From: Dolomedes plantarius
Taxonomy: Eukaryota; Arthropoda; Arachnida; Araneae; Dolomedidae
Direction of reading: 5' to 3'
Length of the DNA: 64,000 nucleotides
NCBI GenBank assembly: GCA_907164885.2
Contig: OU015493.1
Span: 52,081,496 to 52,145,495, forward strand
The notes beneath the pieces were generated by a model, which saw only the letters and a list, made by a program, of their open reading frames with translations, was not told where the DNA came from and did no database searches. This document shows positions 1 to 61,354 of this stretch, piece by piece. The first letter of the stretch is position 1; each line of letters starts with the position of its first letter. The position numbers were made by a program, and so were the translations under genes.

Positions 1-121
1 AATGATTTGAAAAAGGAAATAAAAGAGAAACAACCAACAGCAAAATGATATCAAACGAAAAATCAAAAAAGTAAGTAATTAGTTTAATTTTGTTATCTAC
101 ATTTATCAAAATATTTAAAAA

Positions 122-1110
122 TTAGTTAGTTTTATGTAAAGATTTAAACATAAACACTAATTTAGCAACCTTTTCTACACCTAATTGGTTTCGCAATTTG
201 CTCTGTACGAGTCCAAAAGTGGAAAACATCCTCTCTATCCCTGCAGTTGTTCCTTTTGCAGTACATAACATCTGTATTATATCAAGCTCTTTCTGATCCA
301 TATAGTTCTTTAGGAAGGCTATTGATTTCCACCACTGCAAGGTATTTAATGATTCTATAGTTTTTTTATCAAAGGTCCATTAAAAGGAGGAGAGTGCACA
401 ATGAATTTTAGTAAAATGTTTAATAAGAGGTTATCTCCATACTTTTCTTTAACAAAGTTTAAAGCCTGGTCTTTTTCATTTATTTTCAAATATTCCACTT
501 CATAATTTGTATCCAACAGGCAAGCTAATAAATGATCTGGATTTAATGCTTGTTGCTATCATACCTTAACTAATTTTTTGCAGCAATTACCATAATCTTT
601 CAGTGTTTCCTTCAGGTTTTTTCAGACATCAACAACATTTGATATACTACAATTATCTCTTTGCATTTTATCTAATACCACTGAAATGGGTTTCAACATC
701 AAAAGAATTTCTTTTTATTGCCATACAAAAATCTGCATTTCTTTTTATTGCCATATTCATGTCATTTGACCTGATATTGTTGTTGATATCATCCCGATTA
801 TCTTCACAAACTTACATGAAAATTGACCAATTTTTAATGTAGCTTTCTAAAGAATCATTCATACTGTTCCAATACACTTCAGTTGGCCAAATTAATCCAG
901 TACCTTTAAGCTCATTGTACTTTGCTCGAATTTTCTGAGGGTTTCAGAAGTACGTTATAATTTGTAAAACATGTTCTGTTACAAACAACATGTTTCTGTT
1001 GCATGTTCTGCTACAACATGTTCTGCTTTTATTATTTTTCGTACATAATTTTGTCTTCATTTTTGCCATATTAGCAGCATTATCAGAGAGTAAATGCAAT
1101 GTAAGATATA
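122..1110 (-). pseudogene. Decayed hAT-family transposase (C-terminal half)
   Basis: Read on the minus strand, the region holds pieces of a hAT transposase in more than one frame. Near 1100-1045 is a stretch reading LSDNAANMAKMK, the conserved DNAANM block of the catalytic core. Near 705-650 is LLMLKPISVVLDKMQRDN. At 340-122 is the C-terminal dimerisation block, containing AGIERMFSTFG, SKLRNQLG and KLVFMFKSLH. Stops and frameshifts separate these blocks, so it is not functional. The element's terminal repeats were not found, and its 5' part seems to be missing. The family call rests on motif order. The copy lies upstream of the first visible POLG2 exon, presumably inside a POLG2 intron. Confidence 0.85.
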
Positions 1111-1387
1111 CATAAAAGTTTCCTTTATTTCCTATTTATATTCAAATTTAATAACCTTAGGAAAATATGCAAAAAATGTACAAAGTAATGAAATAATTTT
1201 TTTTGATTAAAATTCATCATTTAAAAAAATCATTCAAATTAAATCATGATTTTAATCATTTGATTAAAATCATTTACACCCTGTCTGAGTTTTTTTCTTT
1301 TAAGAATGAAAATTTTTGCCTTTGTATATCACAAAAATTGTTATGTAACATCCTTTTCAAAAGTCACTAGTTGGAAAAAGATGAGAG

Positions 1388-1388
<1 letters not shown>

Positions 1389-1427
<39 letters not shown>
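1389..1427. repeat. (TA)n microsatellite
   Basis: About 19 uninterrupted TA units followed by a short GTGTGT run. The surrounding 1111-1556 sequence is AT-rich, with no gene signal that I can see. Confidence 0.95.
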
Positions 1428-1430
<3 letters not shown>

Positions 1431-1556
1431 GTGTATAAAACAAATGGAAACAACTGCATTTAAATAAGCAGTTAGCACTGAAAAAGAAATAGAAAAAGAA
1501 TAATGGACTGAGTTTAAGTAAATGCATCAAGAACTGACACTCAGTGGAAGATATTA

Positions 1557-2343
1557 TCTAAATATATAAAACAGTTCCGTAAGTGACTGACTCACTGACT
1601 GACATACAACGCACAGACCAAACTGCTGGACCTAAAGGGCTGAAAATTTACATGGCGATTCTTATAGTGTAAGGGTGCACTAAAAAAGATTTTTGAAAAA
1701 TTCTTCTTAGATTTTTTTAAATTAAATTTTTAAGCTGTTTTTGTAACTTTTTTTAAGTTTGCATTTAAAATAATAATTTGAGGGTTATAAAATTTATATC
1801 ATGGGAAAAATCATAAAAATTCCTTTAAAATGAAATCATTTTTGAATCTTTACCTCTATTTTCTGATTTTTGATGAATTTTTAAAGATTAATTTTTAGAA
1901 TTTAATTTATTAAATGCTGATCACATGATTTCTTTTTCTGGTACTTTAAATAAATTTATCGTCATGTGCATAACAACTAAATAGACAAAAAAAAAATTTT
2001 CTTGCTAATGCGGCAGACGATTGGACATTATTAAAAAATATTAAAATACAGTAAAAGATATGATCCTCAAACTATACTATATTAACTGTACTATATTCTT
2101 TAGTATGTCCTATTAGATTTAATTTGAATATTTTCTTCTACATTATTTTGTCTATAAAAATATCCCTTACGATTTTTTTTATGAATATATTTTTTTGTTT
2201 TTTTACATCAATTGTATACATTGATCTTTGTATTTATTATAAATAAATAAATATATATATATATATATTGGCATTAATTGCATGCATTGACCGTTGTATT
2301 TAATTTGAATGTACTCCATAGCGAAGTGCGGGTTTTCAGCTAG
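1557..2343 (+). mobile_element. Non-autonomous Helitron (787 bp)
   Basis: The 5' end reads TCTAAATATATAAAACAG and is followed by the CTGAC-rich leader and the phrase GGACCTAAAGGGCTGAAAATT, typical of arthropod Helitron starts. The 3' end reads GCGAAGTGCGGGTTTTCAGC followed by TAG, so the element finishes in CTAG. It sits exactly between an A (1556) and a T (2344), the target preference of Helitrons, and has no target duplication. The 3' subterminal hairpin is degenerate. No Rep/helicase coding is present. It lies in a POLG2 intron. Confidence 0.85.
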
Positions 2344-2463
2344 TATATATATATAATGTGTGTGTGTATAGTTGGTTTGAAAGCTGTTGATTGTCTGTTG
2401 TAGATATATTTTTCACTTAAAGAACCATTTATTTTATTGCATTTGATTTTGTGTTTTTTCTAG

Positions 2464-2560
2464 GTATGATGAAATGGGAGTCCCCTATACCATTATCCTG
2501 AATAAGAAAGCATTGCACTCAGGCATTGCATTCTTGAGAAACAGAGATACTACATTAGAA
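2464..2560 (+). CDS. POLG2: POLG2, penultimate coding exon
   Basis: This exon encodes part of the C-terminal anticodon-binding-like domain of the DNA polymerase gamma accessory subunit, which increases processivity of mitochondrial DNA synthesis. After one base of a split codon it reads YDEMGVPYTIILNKKALHSG, then IAFLRNRDTTLE. The YDE(I/M)G(I/V)P and LR(S/N)RDTT blocks are hallmarks of the metazoan protein. The acceptor is TTTTTTCTAG at 2463 and the donor is GTAAGA at 2561. It ends on a codon boundary and joins the next exon in phase 0. The 5' exons lie left of the window. It is too short to appear as an open reading frame of normal size. Confidence 0.93.
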
Positions 2561-5560
2561 GTAAGAATACTTTAGTATTTGATTTAGTGAGAAAGTTTTG
2601 GATTGGAAGTTCATCTGTCCTTACATGTTAAAATTAAGATAAATAAATGTAAAGAAAAAGTGAAGAAAAAAATTAATAATCAAGACTTTTTAAATTGTGA
2701 GATACAATGTACTCCCTATTATCTGGGTTGATGGAGGGGAGGAATAGCACAAATAATTTAAAAACGTGGATAATCAGATTTCTATTAAATTTTATTGTTT
2801 TTCAAAATATACTACTACACTTGCTTTTCTACTTTATTAATGTAATTTATGTAAGTGAATTTTTTTTGTTTGTTTTGTCAAATCTTTGATATGCTTTACA
2901 ACATCACTATGAATTTTCCTAACAACTATGATATCACTGTATTCATAATTTCATTGACTCATAAAATCTAGCAAAGTGTCAACACATGGTAATGCTGTGC
3001 TGTGTTTGATCAGATCACCAGGCTTTTCTTCACTCTCTTTATCTTCAACTTTTTCTTGGGGTTGAATCATAGCAGTGTTTATGATATTTGTGTCATATGT
3101 TTAAACCATAGTTCATATAAATCACTTTCTAACCACTCTACAAGATTTTCATCGATAAATTAAAATATTCTCAATATATAGAAAACTGTTATTTTAAAGA
3201 TCTTGTTTTTTATACAAGTATATCAGAAGAAATTTGCATGCAGTTTTAAATAAATTATGTAGGTATTATTTTGGATAAAGATTTCAGATTTTTTTCTACA
3301 CAGATAATCTACAAACTGAATAATCTGCACATGGATAATTTAGAGTACACGGTATATGTCATTGCATACAAGTTTCTTTTTTCCTTTATTTTTTTTCTGA
3401 AGTCAGGAAGCATTATATAATGTGTTGATCTAATGATAGGCTCAAATGAATCTCCATTGAAAACTTTAGTTTAGTTTTACAGATGAACTGACTAATGTGT
3501 TTAGTATATTTAACTGGTGTGTCATGAAGAGAACAGATGCTTTTAGGGGAAAATTTAAGTGCATATCTCTAGATTGACCTGCTAAAGTTTTTTCCCTTTT
3601 GTTGTTATGGGGTAATTTTGCACGTCAGTTATCCATTTTTAATTTTGCATCATAGAGGATACCCCAAGATTAAATTCATAGTATAAGCTGGAATGAAGGA
3701 AATAAATTCCATCTATAATAGAAATTTAGACTTCATTATTCTAGGTTATGTGTCCTAATGTATAATCTGCAGTGCATTCAGTGGCTATACTATACTAAGG
3801 ATCACATTAATAAGGCATAGCTTAAATCAGGGATTCCCAATGGGGTCCAGGTAAACCCCTTGGGGGTCGATAATAAATTTTTCTGTCTTAAAATTTAATT
3901 TAATTTTTTAGGAATGTAATTATTAGATAATAATATTCATTTTAATATGTATAAATACAGATTTGCATAGGGCGGAGTGATCCACACATTGTAAAATTGT
4001 TTAGTAAAATAGATTTTTATATTTGTTATGTTAGTTATTGTGACTATACGATGATAAAAAACTTCAGGCCAAACATTTTAAAAATTGTATCAATGCATCA
4101 AGCACAACCACCACATTAATTGAAATCAAACTTTTGTGCAATCTGTGTTTCTGAAATCTTGTATATGTTTGTAAAATTAAAAATGAAAATAGTACAAAAA
4201 TAATAAAACATAAACCTAATGAACCACTTTTTCTAATTTTGTGTTCATATTTTTAGTCAAATTGTCATCTTTAGGTGTTTTATGTACAATTATTATAATT
4301 ATGTTTTATGCTGTATGTTATAGAGAAAAATGTGACTGGGTCGATGAAGAAAGTCATTCTTTTAAAAGGGGTTGATGTAGGAAAAAGGTTGGGAACCTCT
4401 GGCTTAAATCTATGATTGCTAGACACACACATGCAATTCTGTTATATTTAGTGTCTTGAATTATTCTTACTGGGTTGTAGTTTATGCCTTTTTCCTTCAT
4501 GTCCTTTCAATCATTTACTCCTCCCTCTTTGAGAGTTAGATTATAACCAGTGGTCTTTGGTCATCAATACCTAGGTTTGCCGTTTTAAGCGTTGCAATTG
4601 ATTTGATCGTTTGTGGTAATTTAATATTGGCATAAAACTGTATCTCTAGATTGGTTTAACCCAGGGTAGCCAAGGAAAGCTGAAGCACTTTAAAATCCAA
4701 CCAAATAACAAACCAAAATCTCTGTTTGGCTTTCTTAGGAGTTTTTTAATTCATTAAAAAATTATAATTATTTTAACACATATAAACAATTTAGTTGTCA
4801 CTTTTACTTTTTAATATGTCTGTGTAATTGCATTGCTGTTATTTATATATTTAAGCAGTGCCACAATTATGAACTACAAATTAAGAAATTTAGTCTTCTG
4901 GTCTAGATAATTATGTGAACATATATGTGAATTCCAATCCTTAGTAAAATATGTATTATGTACTTTTTTAAAGATTTTGAATTTATTTCTATCATTTTTA
5001 CTTGATTCTGATTACTAAAAACTTATAGTGTATGCTCATTTTGACTATGGCAATCACATCTTGTATTCAATTAACTATTTTAGGAAATTGAAATGATAGT
5101 GAGAAAAAATTTGGAAATTTCAGTTTTCTAACATAAATAGGTTTTTATTGTTTTTCTCTTAATTAACATCTTTATAGCTGAAAATCATATTATTGAGATA
5201 AAAGACATCAATGCTGTAAATTTCTCTGTGTAAATATTTTAATTTTTATAAGATTTATTCAATATCTTTTTCATTTTTGAAGTTTTAAACACTTGAAGAC
5301 TATTTCTAGTTGTTATTTAGTATGTAAATTTTATATATCTTCTCACTGTGGCATCATATTAATGATTTCAAAAATGAAACTTGTTGCCAATATTCTATCA
5401 ACTTATGGTATCAGTTTAAATTTGTTATTGTTTGGAATTTATTGAATTTTACCTGTTAAAAGTTGTTACGAATAAATATTGAAAATTTTTGTATAATTAC
5501 ATGGATATAGGTTATACTTTATTAAAGTTGACATTTGATTGTATTTAATCTCCATTTTAG
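2561..5560 (+). other. POLG2 last intron (3.0 kb)
   Basis: Bounded by GTAAGA at 2561 and a pyrimidine tract ending TTTTAG at 5560. It is AT-rich and contains one recognisable mobile element, the hAT MITE at 3838-4401. The ORF at 2707-2889 is an AT-rich chance frame with no recognisable domain. I see nothing else in the rest of the intron. Confidence 0.85.
3838..4401. mobile_element. hAT-type MITE with 8-bp target duplication
   Basis: The ends are CAGGGATTCCCAA and, inverted, CAGAGGTTCCCAA, the classic hAT terminal repeat. The element is flanked on both sides by the identical 8-mer GCTTAAAT (3830-3837 and 4402-4409). It is 564 bp long with no coding capacity. The exact duplication suggests a fairly recent or well-preserved insertion. 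Confidence 0.9.
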
Positions 5561-5641
5561 GAGCAAATACATATTGCTGAATTGACACCAAAGCTTTTGA
5601 AATACCTACAGATGAAATCCTACGAAGTGGATGAATGCTGA
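5561..5641 (+). CDS. POLG2: POLG2, last coding exon and stop
   Basis: Begins immediately after the acceptor TCCATTTTAG. It reads EQIHIAELTPKLLKYLQMKS and YEVDEC, then TGA at 5639-5641. Human POLG2 ends with the equivalent MMHISKLKDFL segment, so this is the authentic C-terminus. A canonical AATAAA lies 19 bases past the stop. Confidence 0.93.
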   Translation, partial: EQIHIAELTPKLLKYLQMKSYEVDEC

Positions 5642-5659
5642 TATTGAATGTACTGAAGG

Positions 5660-5665
5660 AATAAA
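5660..5665 (+). terminator. POLG2 polyadenylation signal
   Basis: AATAAA just after the POLG2 stop codon, with an ATTAAA variant at 5691-5696. This implies a very short 3' UTR. Confidence 0.7.
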
Positions 5666-5857
5666 TTATGTGCAGCTTTATTTATATTCAATTAAATAAT
5701 TGATTTTAGTTTTTAAAAAAATTATTTGCTTCAATACATTACTTGTTAGCGTCCCAAGCAAAATAGTTTTATATGAGACTGATCTCTAGCCACTAATGAT
5801 AAAATGAAATTTTAACCTCGTGAAATATTTTAATAAACTACTTATTCTACACTTATA

Positions 5858-7158
5858 CAGAGGCTGTTCATACATTTTTTAGACGATGTATATTGTATTC
5901 ACAAAACTAAATTACATAAAGTTCTTGTGTTTTAAATGTTCTATTTGACATCCCTTATTCTGAACTATCTTTCGACACCGCATTTTCCAGGATAATAATG
6001 CCTTTTGAAGTGTCAAAAGAGGTATTCTATCCCATTCCTCCTGAACAGCTTTCCAGAGCCCTGTAAGGGTTTTGGGACGACGTTTGGATAATGCAGATTT
6101 TAAAAGTCCGAAAGCACAAAAATCCATAGGTGATACATCGGGAGATTTAGTAGGGATATCAGTGAAGGATATGGCCTTGATACCAGTTTTTTGTTCCATT
6201 TCTTTTAGGAAATTTACAGTGGATTTTGATGTGTGACTGCTAGCTTTGTCCTGATGGAGTCTCACAGATTGATGGCACTGTGGGTAAAGCGAAGGTATTT
6301 CATTCAGAAAAATTGGCGATAAAATATGTTCCTGATAATATTTGGAGTTAATCTTGACATTTTTTCCACCCTCTTTATTTTTAACTTGCCATTATAAGAA
6401 AAACCAGCAACAATATGAATCCCTTAGAAAAACTTTCTTTCGATTCTTTGAACAATGTACTTAAATTTTTTTCTCCCCTTTTATGATAATAAATGGCTCT
6501 TTTTTTGTTGCAATCATTTAAATACACCCATGATTCATCTATTGTGACAATTGTTTTCCATTTTTCTTTGGATAAGTGTTTCTCATATAGAATTCTGCAG
6601 CGTGTCCTGCATTCAGCAATATGATTTGGAAAAAGACGATGCACATTGCGTTTTTTCGCTTTTTTAAGATTTAAATCAACGTTTATCATTTTGTTTACAG
6701 TAGACACCGAGCATTTTAATGATTTTGCAACTGTCCTTTGACTAGGGGGATTTTCTTTTAACATTAAACAATGCACCTTTGCAATAGTCGAAGATGTCCA
6801 TCTTTTCCTTGGATACTTGTTTGGAATTTTTGTCCCACTTGAGGCTCCAATTTGACGTTTTTTTCCTTTCTTGTTGACGATATTACCTATCGACACTTTA
6901 GATATCACAAAACCATGACTCTCACATCGTTTTTGGATAACGAAGTATGCATATTTCTCTTCGGAAAGAGCATAAATGTAGCCTTCGAACCACTGCTTTG
7001 TTAAAAACGCCATTTTGAATAAAAACAAAACTTTCAAGCCGCAGACGATAATTTTGACTTTTAAAAAACATAGTACAATTGCAATTATTTCTTTTGCAGC
7101 AAACGATTTTTTATTACCGCTTACCAAAATCGTCTAAAAAATGTATGAACAGCCTCTG
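5858..7158 (-). mobile_element. Tc1/mariner-superfamily element with intact TIRs
   Basis: About 30-bp terminal inverted repeats begin CAGAGGCTGTTCATACATTT at 5858 and repeat inverted up to 7158. Both ends are flanked by the TA target (5856-5857 and 7159-7160). The transposase is on the minus strand in two pieces. 7018-6381 carries the DNA-binding region and the first catalytic Asp in TIDESWVYL. 6265-5912 carries HQDKASSH and SPDVSPMDF. The two pieces are separated by a frame break near 6270-6400, so the copy is broken. By my count the last two Asp are 36 residues apart. Confidence 0.92.
5912..7018 (-). pseudogene. Mariner-type transposase, frameshifted
   Basis: A DDE/D transposase that would cut and join its own TIRs. 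The likely start is the Met at 7018, in MAFLTKQWFEGYIYALS. A basic helix-turn-helix region follows, with PRKRWTSSTIAKV and NPPSQRTVAKSLKCS. The catalytic blocks are TIDESWVYL, HQDKASSHTS and KSPDVSPMDFCAFG. The tail includes ALSKRRPKTL and KALLSWKMRCRKIV. The first block is in the frame that ends at 6381 and the later blocks are in the frame of 6265-5912, so at least one indel or stop disrupts it. Its family is IS630/Tc1/mariner; the subfamily was not assigned. Confidence 0.85.
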
Positions 7159-7189
7159 TAGAAAATCCCATAATCCCGAATACCTATGA

Positions 7190-8030
7190 CAACTGGCACT
7201 TGAGTTAATAAACAATATTCCAGTGGATGCTCAACAGATTTTTATGGATGGTAAAAAAGATGATTAGAAAAGCACTTGTAGTGGAATATTCATCAAATAC
7301 CCAAACAATGTAGATAAAATCAAATTTAGAAATACAGACTCATGTTCTGTTTTTTTTTGTGCTGAATTACTCGCCATAGAAGAGGGTTTGAGATCTATTA
7401 CAACTGATGTTGAGTTTAACAATATATGGATTTTATCAGATAGTCACAGTCTATCCAGCATTTGAGCAACTGGACGAGAGTGGGCAACAGAGTCTCTTAT
7501 ACATCACGCACCATCTAGGTTGTCTCTCTGTGAACCATATTCATTTGCAGTGGGTCCCTCTCATGTGGGCCTATTTGGCAATGAGATGGCTGACACCCTA
7601 GCAAAGGAGGGTACTGCTGAATGTTTACCAACTTCTTCAGCTCTTACTTATCTGAAGATTTATTCTGTAAGGAAATTTTTTATCCAAAGTACTTAGAGAT
7701 CTCCCCCGGTCCATGACTGGTACTTTGGTATCTGTCCTGGTTAGAGCTCTGATCTATAAGGACGATAGAGCTGAGACGACTGAAATATCTAGGTTTGCAA
7801 GTGGCCACATGAGGTGCCTAAAATTTGATCAACAAAACAAAACCTCTCCCACTTGTAAAAAGTGTAATAATGAGCATGCCACGCCTGTTCACATCCTAAC
7901 TTGCTTAAATTTGTCTAGAAAGGACTTTATTACCTATCCTTGACTATTAATGGACCTACTGAGGATATATTGTCATGGACCTGGTCTAGCACTTCTAGAC
8001 CAGAAGGGATTAGAAACAACAACTTGTTAT
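7190..8030 (+). pseudogene. Non-LTR retrotransposon remnant (RNase H and zinc-knuckle tail)
   Basis: At 7240-7470 the frames read IFIKYPNN, then CAELLAIEEGLRSI and NNIWILSDSHSLSSI, the RNase H signature of I/Jockey-type elements. At 7540-7610, in a shifted frame, LQWV plus NEMADTLAKEGT continues the domain. At 7713-7943 comes ISRFASGHMRCLKF and CKKCNNEHATPVHILTC, the C-terminal CCHC-like knuckle of spider and insect LINE ORF2. Stops and shifts interrupt all of it. Only the 3' end of ORF2 is left. The left edge lies directly against the mariner element. Confidence 0.85.
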
Positions 8031-8687
8031 CATGTTAAAAAGTCATTATTTTGCTTTAATTTTACATAGTTATTTAAAACTGAAAATAGAAATCCTCAAC
8101 TTGGCTGGTACTTATATCTTCAGGGTTCTTTGAGTAATGAATTCATTTGTTATGTATATCTATGTATTTCTTTGTATTATTGTAAATATTTTATCAAGTA
8201 TTTTTTTCCTAGAGTTTTCAGTCTAACCTGAGTGATCTGTATTTTGCAAGTATTTGAAGATTGTGGATTGATGTGTTGCTTTTTCAAACTGAGTTCTTTT
8301 AGTGGTATAAAACAATGATAAATGGTAACCACTTGACTACCAGAATAGAAAAAAAGAAAGAAAAAGGATTTAAAAAAATACCGGAAAATTCTATTGTATA
8401 GAGGATTGGTAAACAATGATCTCAATAACAATTGCTCCTCATGTGGGTCTTTGTTACCAGTAGGTAGTACTCTAATTATAAATTGCTTTCATACATGAAT
8501 GCCTATAAGGTTTTATTTTAACCTCAAACCAGTTTGAAAAGATAAAGAGAAAATCCTCCTTGGCCCCTTGTTGCATACGTTTGAAAATGCTGGTGCTATC
8601 ATGAGAAGAAAGAATGTTAAAAGTTCAAGGTTACTTCTCCTTGCCGAGTAGCTAGAAATTATGAATGATATGAAAATAAAAAGTTCT
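8031..8687. other. Intergenic, no gene seen
   Basis: AT-rich sequence between two transposon remnants. The ORFs at 8177-8431 and 8513-8794 (minus) show no domain, and the second runs into the mariner end. Nothing supportable here. Confidence 0.6.
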
Positions 8688-8689
8688 TT

Positions 8690-10040
8690 TACGAGGGTCA
8701 TTTGATAAATCCCTGCAAAAATAATGAAAACGACCCCTTTTTTAAAAAAGTTTTTATTTATTTTTGTACATAATCTCCCTTCAGGTCGATACATTTGGTC
8801 TAACGATTTTCAAGGTTCTTTATCCACTCCATAAAGTAAGGCTTGTCCGACTCTGCAAAATAAGCGTTTGTTTCATAAATCCCCTCGGAATGTAATGCAT
8901 ATTTCTGCCCCCTCCAAAAAAAGAATGTTCATATTTGGGATCAAGAAGTCGCACAGGGAGGCCAAATATGGAGAATTCGGAGGATGGAGCTTTGTAGCTT
9001 TGTTCTTGCAGTTTTCCTGCCGCAATCACAGATGAATGAGCCGGGGCATTGCCATGGTGGAAAATAAACTCCCCCCCCTCTAAATTGGGCTTTTTTGTCT
9101 TAATTTCACTATTCAAACGGTCCCGTAAATATGCATAGTACTCTCCGGTGATTGCTTTGCCCTTTTCCAAGTAGTCAATAAAGATTATACCACGGGTTCC
9201 GCAAAACAGTGACCGTAACCTTGCCTGCCGATGGGACCGTTTCCGCGTTCTTTGGTGCAGGTTCACCAGCTTCAATCCAGTTATGACTGTTCTCCAGTTT
9301 CTGGCTGGTAGTGATGTATCCGTGTTTGAACAACTGTGATGGAACGACGCTAAAATTCATCTGGATTTCTTCGAAACAGTTCCAAATTGTGCTTCGAAGT
9401 GTTCCCCCTGTTCACGTTCTTAATCAATTGTAAGCAAACGCGGTACCCACCTTGCTCCCCAGCCTCCTCTTGTACAAATATTTATGAAAAATGTTGTGCA
9501 CGCGTCCTGTTGAGATACCAACAGCCCCAGAAGTCTCCATCACTTTTAATCTTTTATCTCTCGTCACCATAACGTGTATTTTTAATAATTTCTAGCGTAA
9601 TGATCTCAGCAGGGCGACCAGGACGTTTTGCATTACTTGTGCTCCAATGCACCAGACCAGTGTCCAACATAGCAACAAAGGCTTTTCGGGGAGAGATAAG
9701 TTTCTTGTGCTGATTCAGCCATAATAAAAATCAAGAAATTACTTGAAAAACATTCTAAGCGACGTAGCGGACTCACCATGTTATTCATCAAGCCTGGATT
9801 TAGTTTCTACCGCCGTTTAGCCTCATAAAAAGTGATGGATTATCAACTATCGGAACTCGTTTTTCTCAATTATGAGAGCACTAACGAGAGTTGACCGACT
9901 GAAATGGCTATCAATTACAGACAAAGCGTCACAATTTGACATGGCTGCCTTTGAAACATGCTAAATGCGAGAGTACCAACCATTTCAATGCTGTAGCACT
10001 ATCACTCTGATTTTGCGAGGATATATCAAACAACCTTTGT
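8690..10040 (-). mobile_element. Degenerate mariner element
   Basis: The left end reads ACGAGGGTCATTTGATAAAT from 8691. A diverged inverted match (GGATATATCAAACAACC) lies at about 10018-10035, which gives roughly the 1.3 kb expected for mariner. On the minus strand the transposase survives in pieces. 9360-9175 reads HNWIEAGEPAPKNAETVPSA. 9275-8820 reads GIIFIDYLEKGKAITGEYY, then FHHGNAPAHSSVIAAGKLQ. The second catalytic Asp of the normal HQDNAPAH block is Gly here, so the enzyme is dead regardless of the frameshifts. Exact ends are approximate. Confidence 0.85.
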
Positions 10041-11362
10041 GGACAAAATTATTACTAGCACTCATGTTTCATAGTATAGAGAAAGTCTTTTTGTACATTA
10101 ACTTCAGTCTATCACTTTTAAATGCAGTTACTTAGTTCTGTTGTTCTCCCCCCCTCCTCCCCTCTCTTCAATAAAACTTTCCTTCAGTATCTTTCAATAA
10201 TTGGATTTCTAATAGAATCTTTATTCTGTTTTAATATTTTGATTTTTTCAGCTTTATTTTCTTGCAAAATGGTGAAGATTCAACAGTATTTTATAACTTT
10301 GTTAAAATTATTGCCTGTTATTTTAGACTGTGGAGAAAGTTAGTCAACATATTTATCTCCTAGCTGCGATTTAAAAAAAAAAATTAAACAAGGATAATAG
10401 GGTTAAAACTCAGAATTTTCCTATCTGAAAACAGAGATAAAATTAGATTTATTGTTGCTGATTCGGACGTAAATATCCTGCGTTTTCCTAAATAGTATTA
10501 TTGAAAACATCCCATAACAATGTGGAAAAAAATGCTTAAATATTAAAAATAAACCGAAATATTTATTTCTGATCTTTAATAATATTTTAATAGTGTATAA
10601 ACCATGAAAAGAAGTAAGAACTTAACGTTTATTGGTTAAAAAGTACGATACACATGAAATTGATATATTTACAATAATTTACAGCTGTAAAAAAATGTTT
10701 TTTGTTGCTAAAATTTATGTTCCCTTTACCCTCAGTTTCATTTTTTCCTCTTCATTTTACCACATCTTAAAATTAGTGTGGAACCATTATTTCTTTGTAA
10801 GGTTCGTATACAGATCGTACAATTTTGATTAGTAAATAATTAGAGTGAAGAATACTTCAAAGGTATTCAAGCATGATATGTTTCCCGAGTCCGTATTAAT
10901 TTTCTACGAGCTAATAGTTTCTAATTCTTTGAAATATCCGAAATCTGTATTGAAAAGGAGAGATTTTTCTGCAATCGAATTCACATACTTTGAGATTTTG
11001 AGCATGTTTTCGTTTAGTGAGTGAAATTTCAGTAATTGTGTGCGCATTTTGCTGGAAATAGAGCTAATTCTGCTCTCAAGAATCTCTTTAAGACTAGTCG
11101 TACTATTTTCTACCACAGAACTGTGCATGCTTGGTCCAAAGATTTGTCTGATAAAATTTTTCTGCGATTACTTGTGTACCCCAGAATAAATTTTATATTT
11201 AACGCTATGAATTGTAAGCTTTTGTGACGTTAGTAAATTGGCTTTTCTGCACATTCAAGCGTCCAAAACTGGAAAACATCTTTTTAAGTGTGTTGTACAA
11301 TTAGGAACGAGACTCATATTAGAGCGTAATTGGCACATTTAAACTCAGCTTAACTCGTTTAG
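10041..11362. other. Intergenic and probable 3' UTR of the chitinase-like gene
   Basis: No domain-bearing ORF was found. The minus-strand gene ends at 11363, so its 3' UTR must extend leftwards. Inverted AATAAA copies occur at about 10628-10633 and 10562-10567, far from the stop, and I could not decide on a polyadenylation site. Confidence 0.4.
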
Positions 11363-60848
<49,486 letters not shown>

Positions 60849-61130
60849 GGCCGGTGGGGAAAGAGAAACTAACTGCCTGCCTCGGAGAGGATCTGCGCCG
60901 GACGACGAGATGCGAGGGAGTTCAGAAGGCCGTGGGGAGGTCGTTCCATCGTCCTTGGCTCCTCTGGAATGCCTCCCCTTCTTCTCTCTCTCCTCCGACG
61001 ATCCTTTTTGCCACGGACTCGTAGTTTAAGGGGACGCGGGCCCGTTTCGTATCGGCAATGAAAGCCGAGTGAATGGACTGAGCGAAACTTTTGTCTTATC
61101 ACGCTTTGTTTGGGATGTGCTTTTCTATAC
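60849..61130 (-). promoter_or_regulatory. 5' UTR and probable promoter region of the chitinase-like gene
   Basis: Upstream of the start codon the sequence is strikingly richer in G+C than the rest of the window. On the minus strand it contains a GAGAGAGAAGAAGGGGAGG tract (60994-60975), a GAGA-factor-like element. No TATA box was identified. The transcription start is not determined. Confidence 0.5.
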
Positions 61131-61354
61131 CAGCAAAAAAACGCAAAAATATCGAGAAATTCGGAAAATGAACTTCGGATAAAGATTTAGCTGACTTTGT
61201 AGATTTTCACTTCTTGTGTTAAGTTATGGGGACATTTTCCTCCCAGTATTTTCCTAACTACACTTTATCTAAAATGTTTGCCAATGCGGGGCTGCTTGTC
61301 GAGGAAGATATTCTCACTTATCCGCCGGAATCGTTGGTTGCTTTCAATGGGGCC

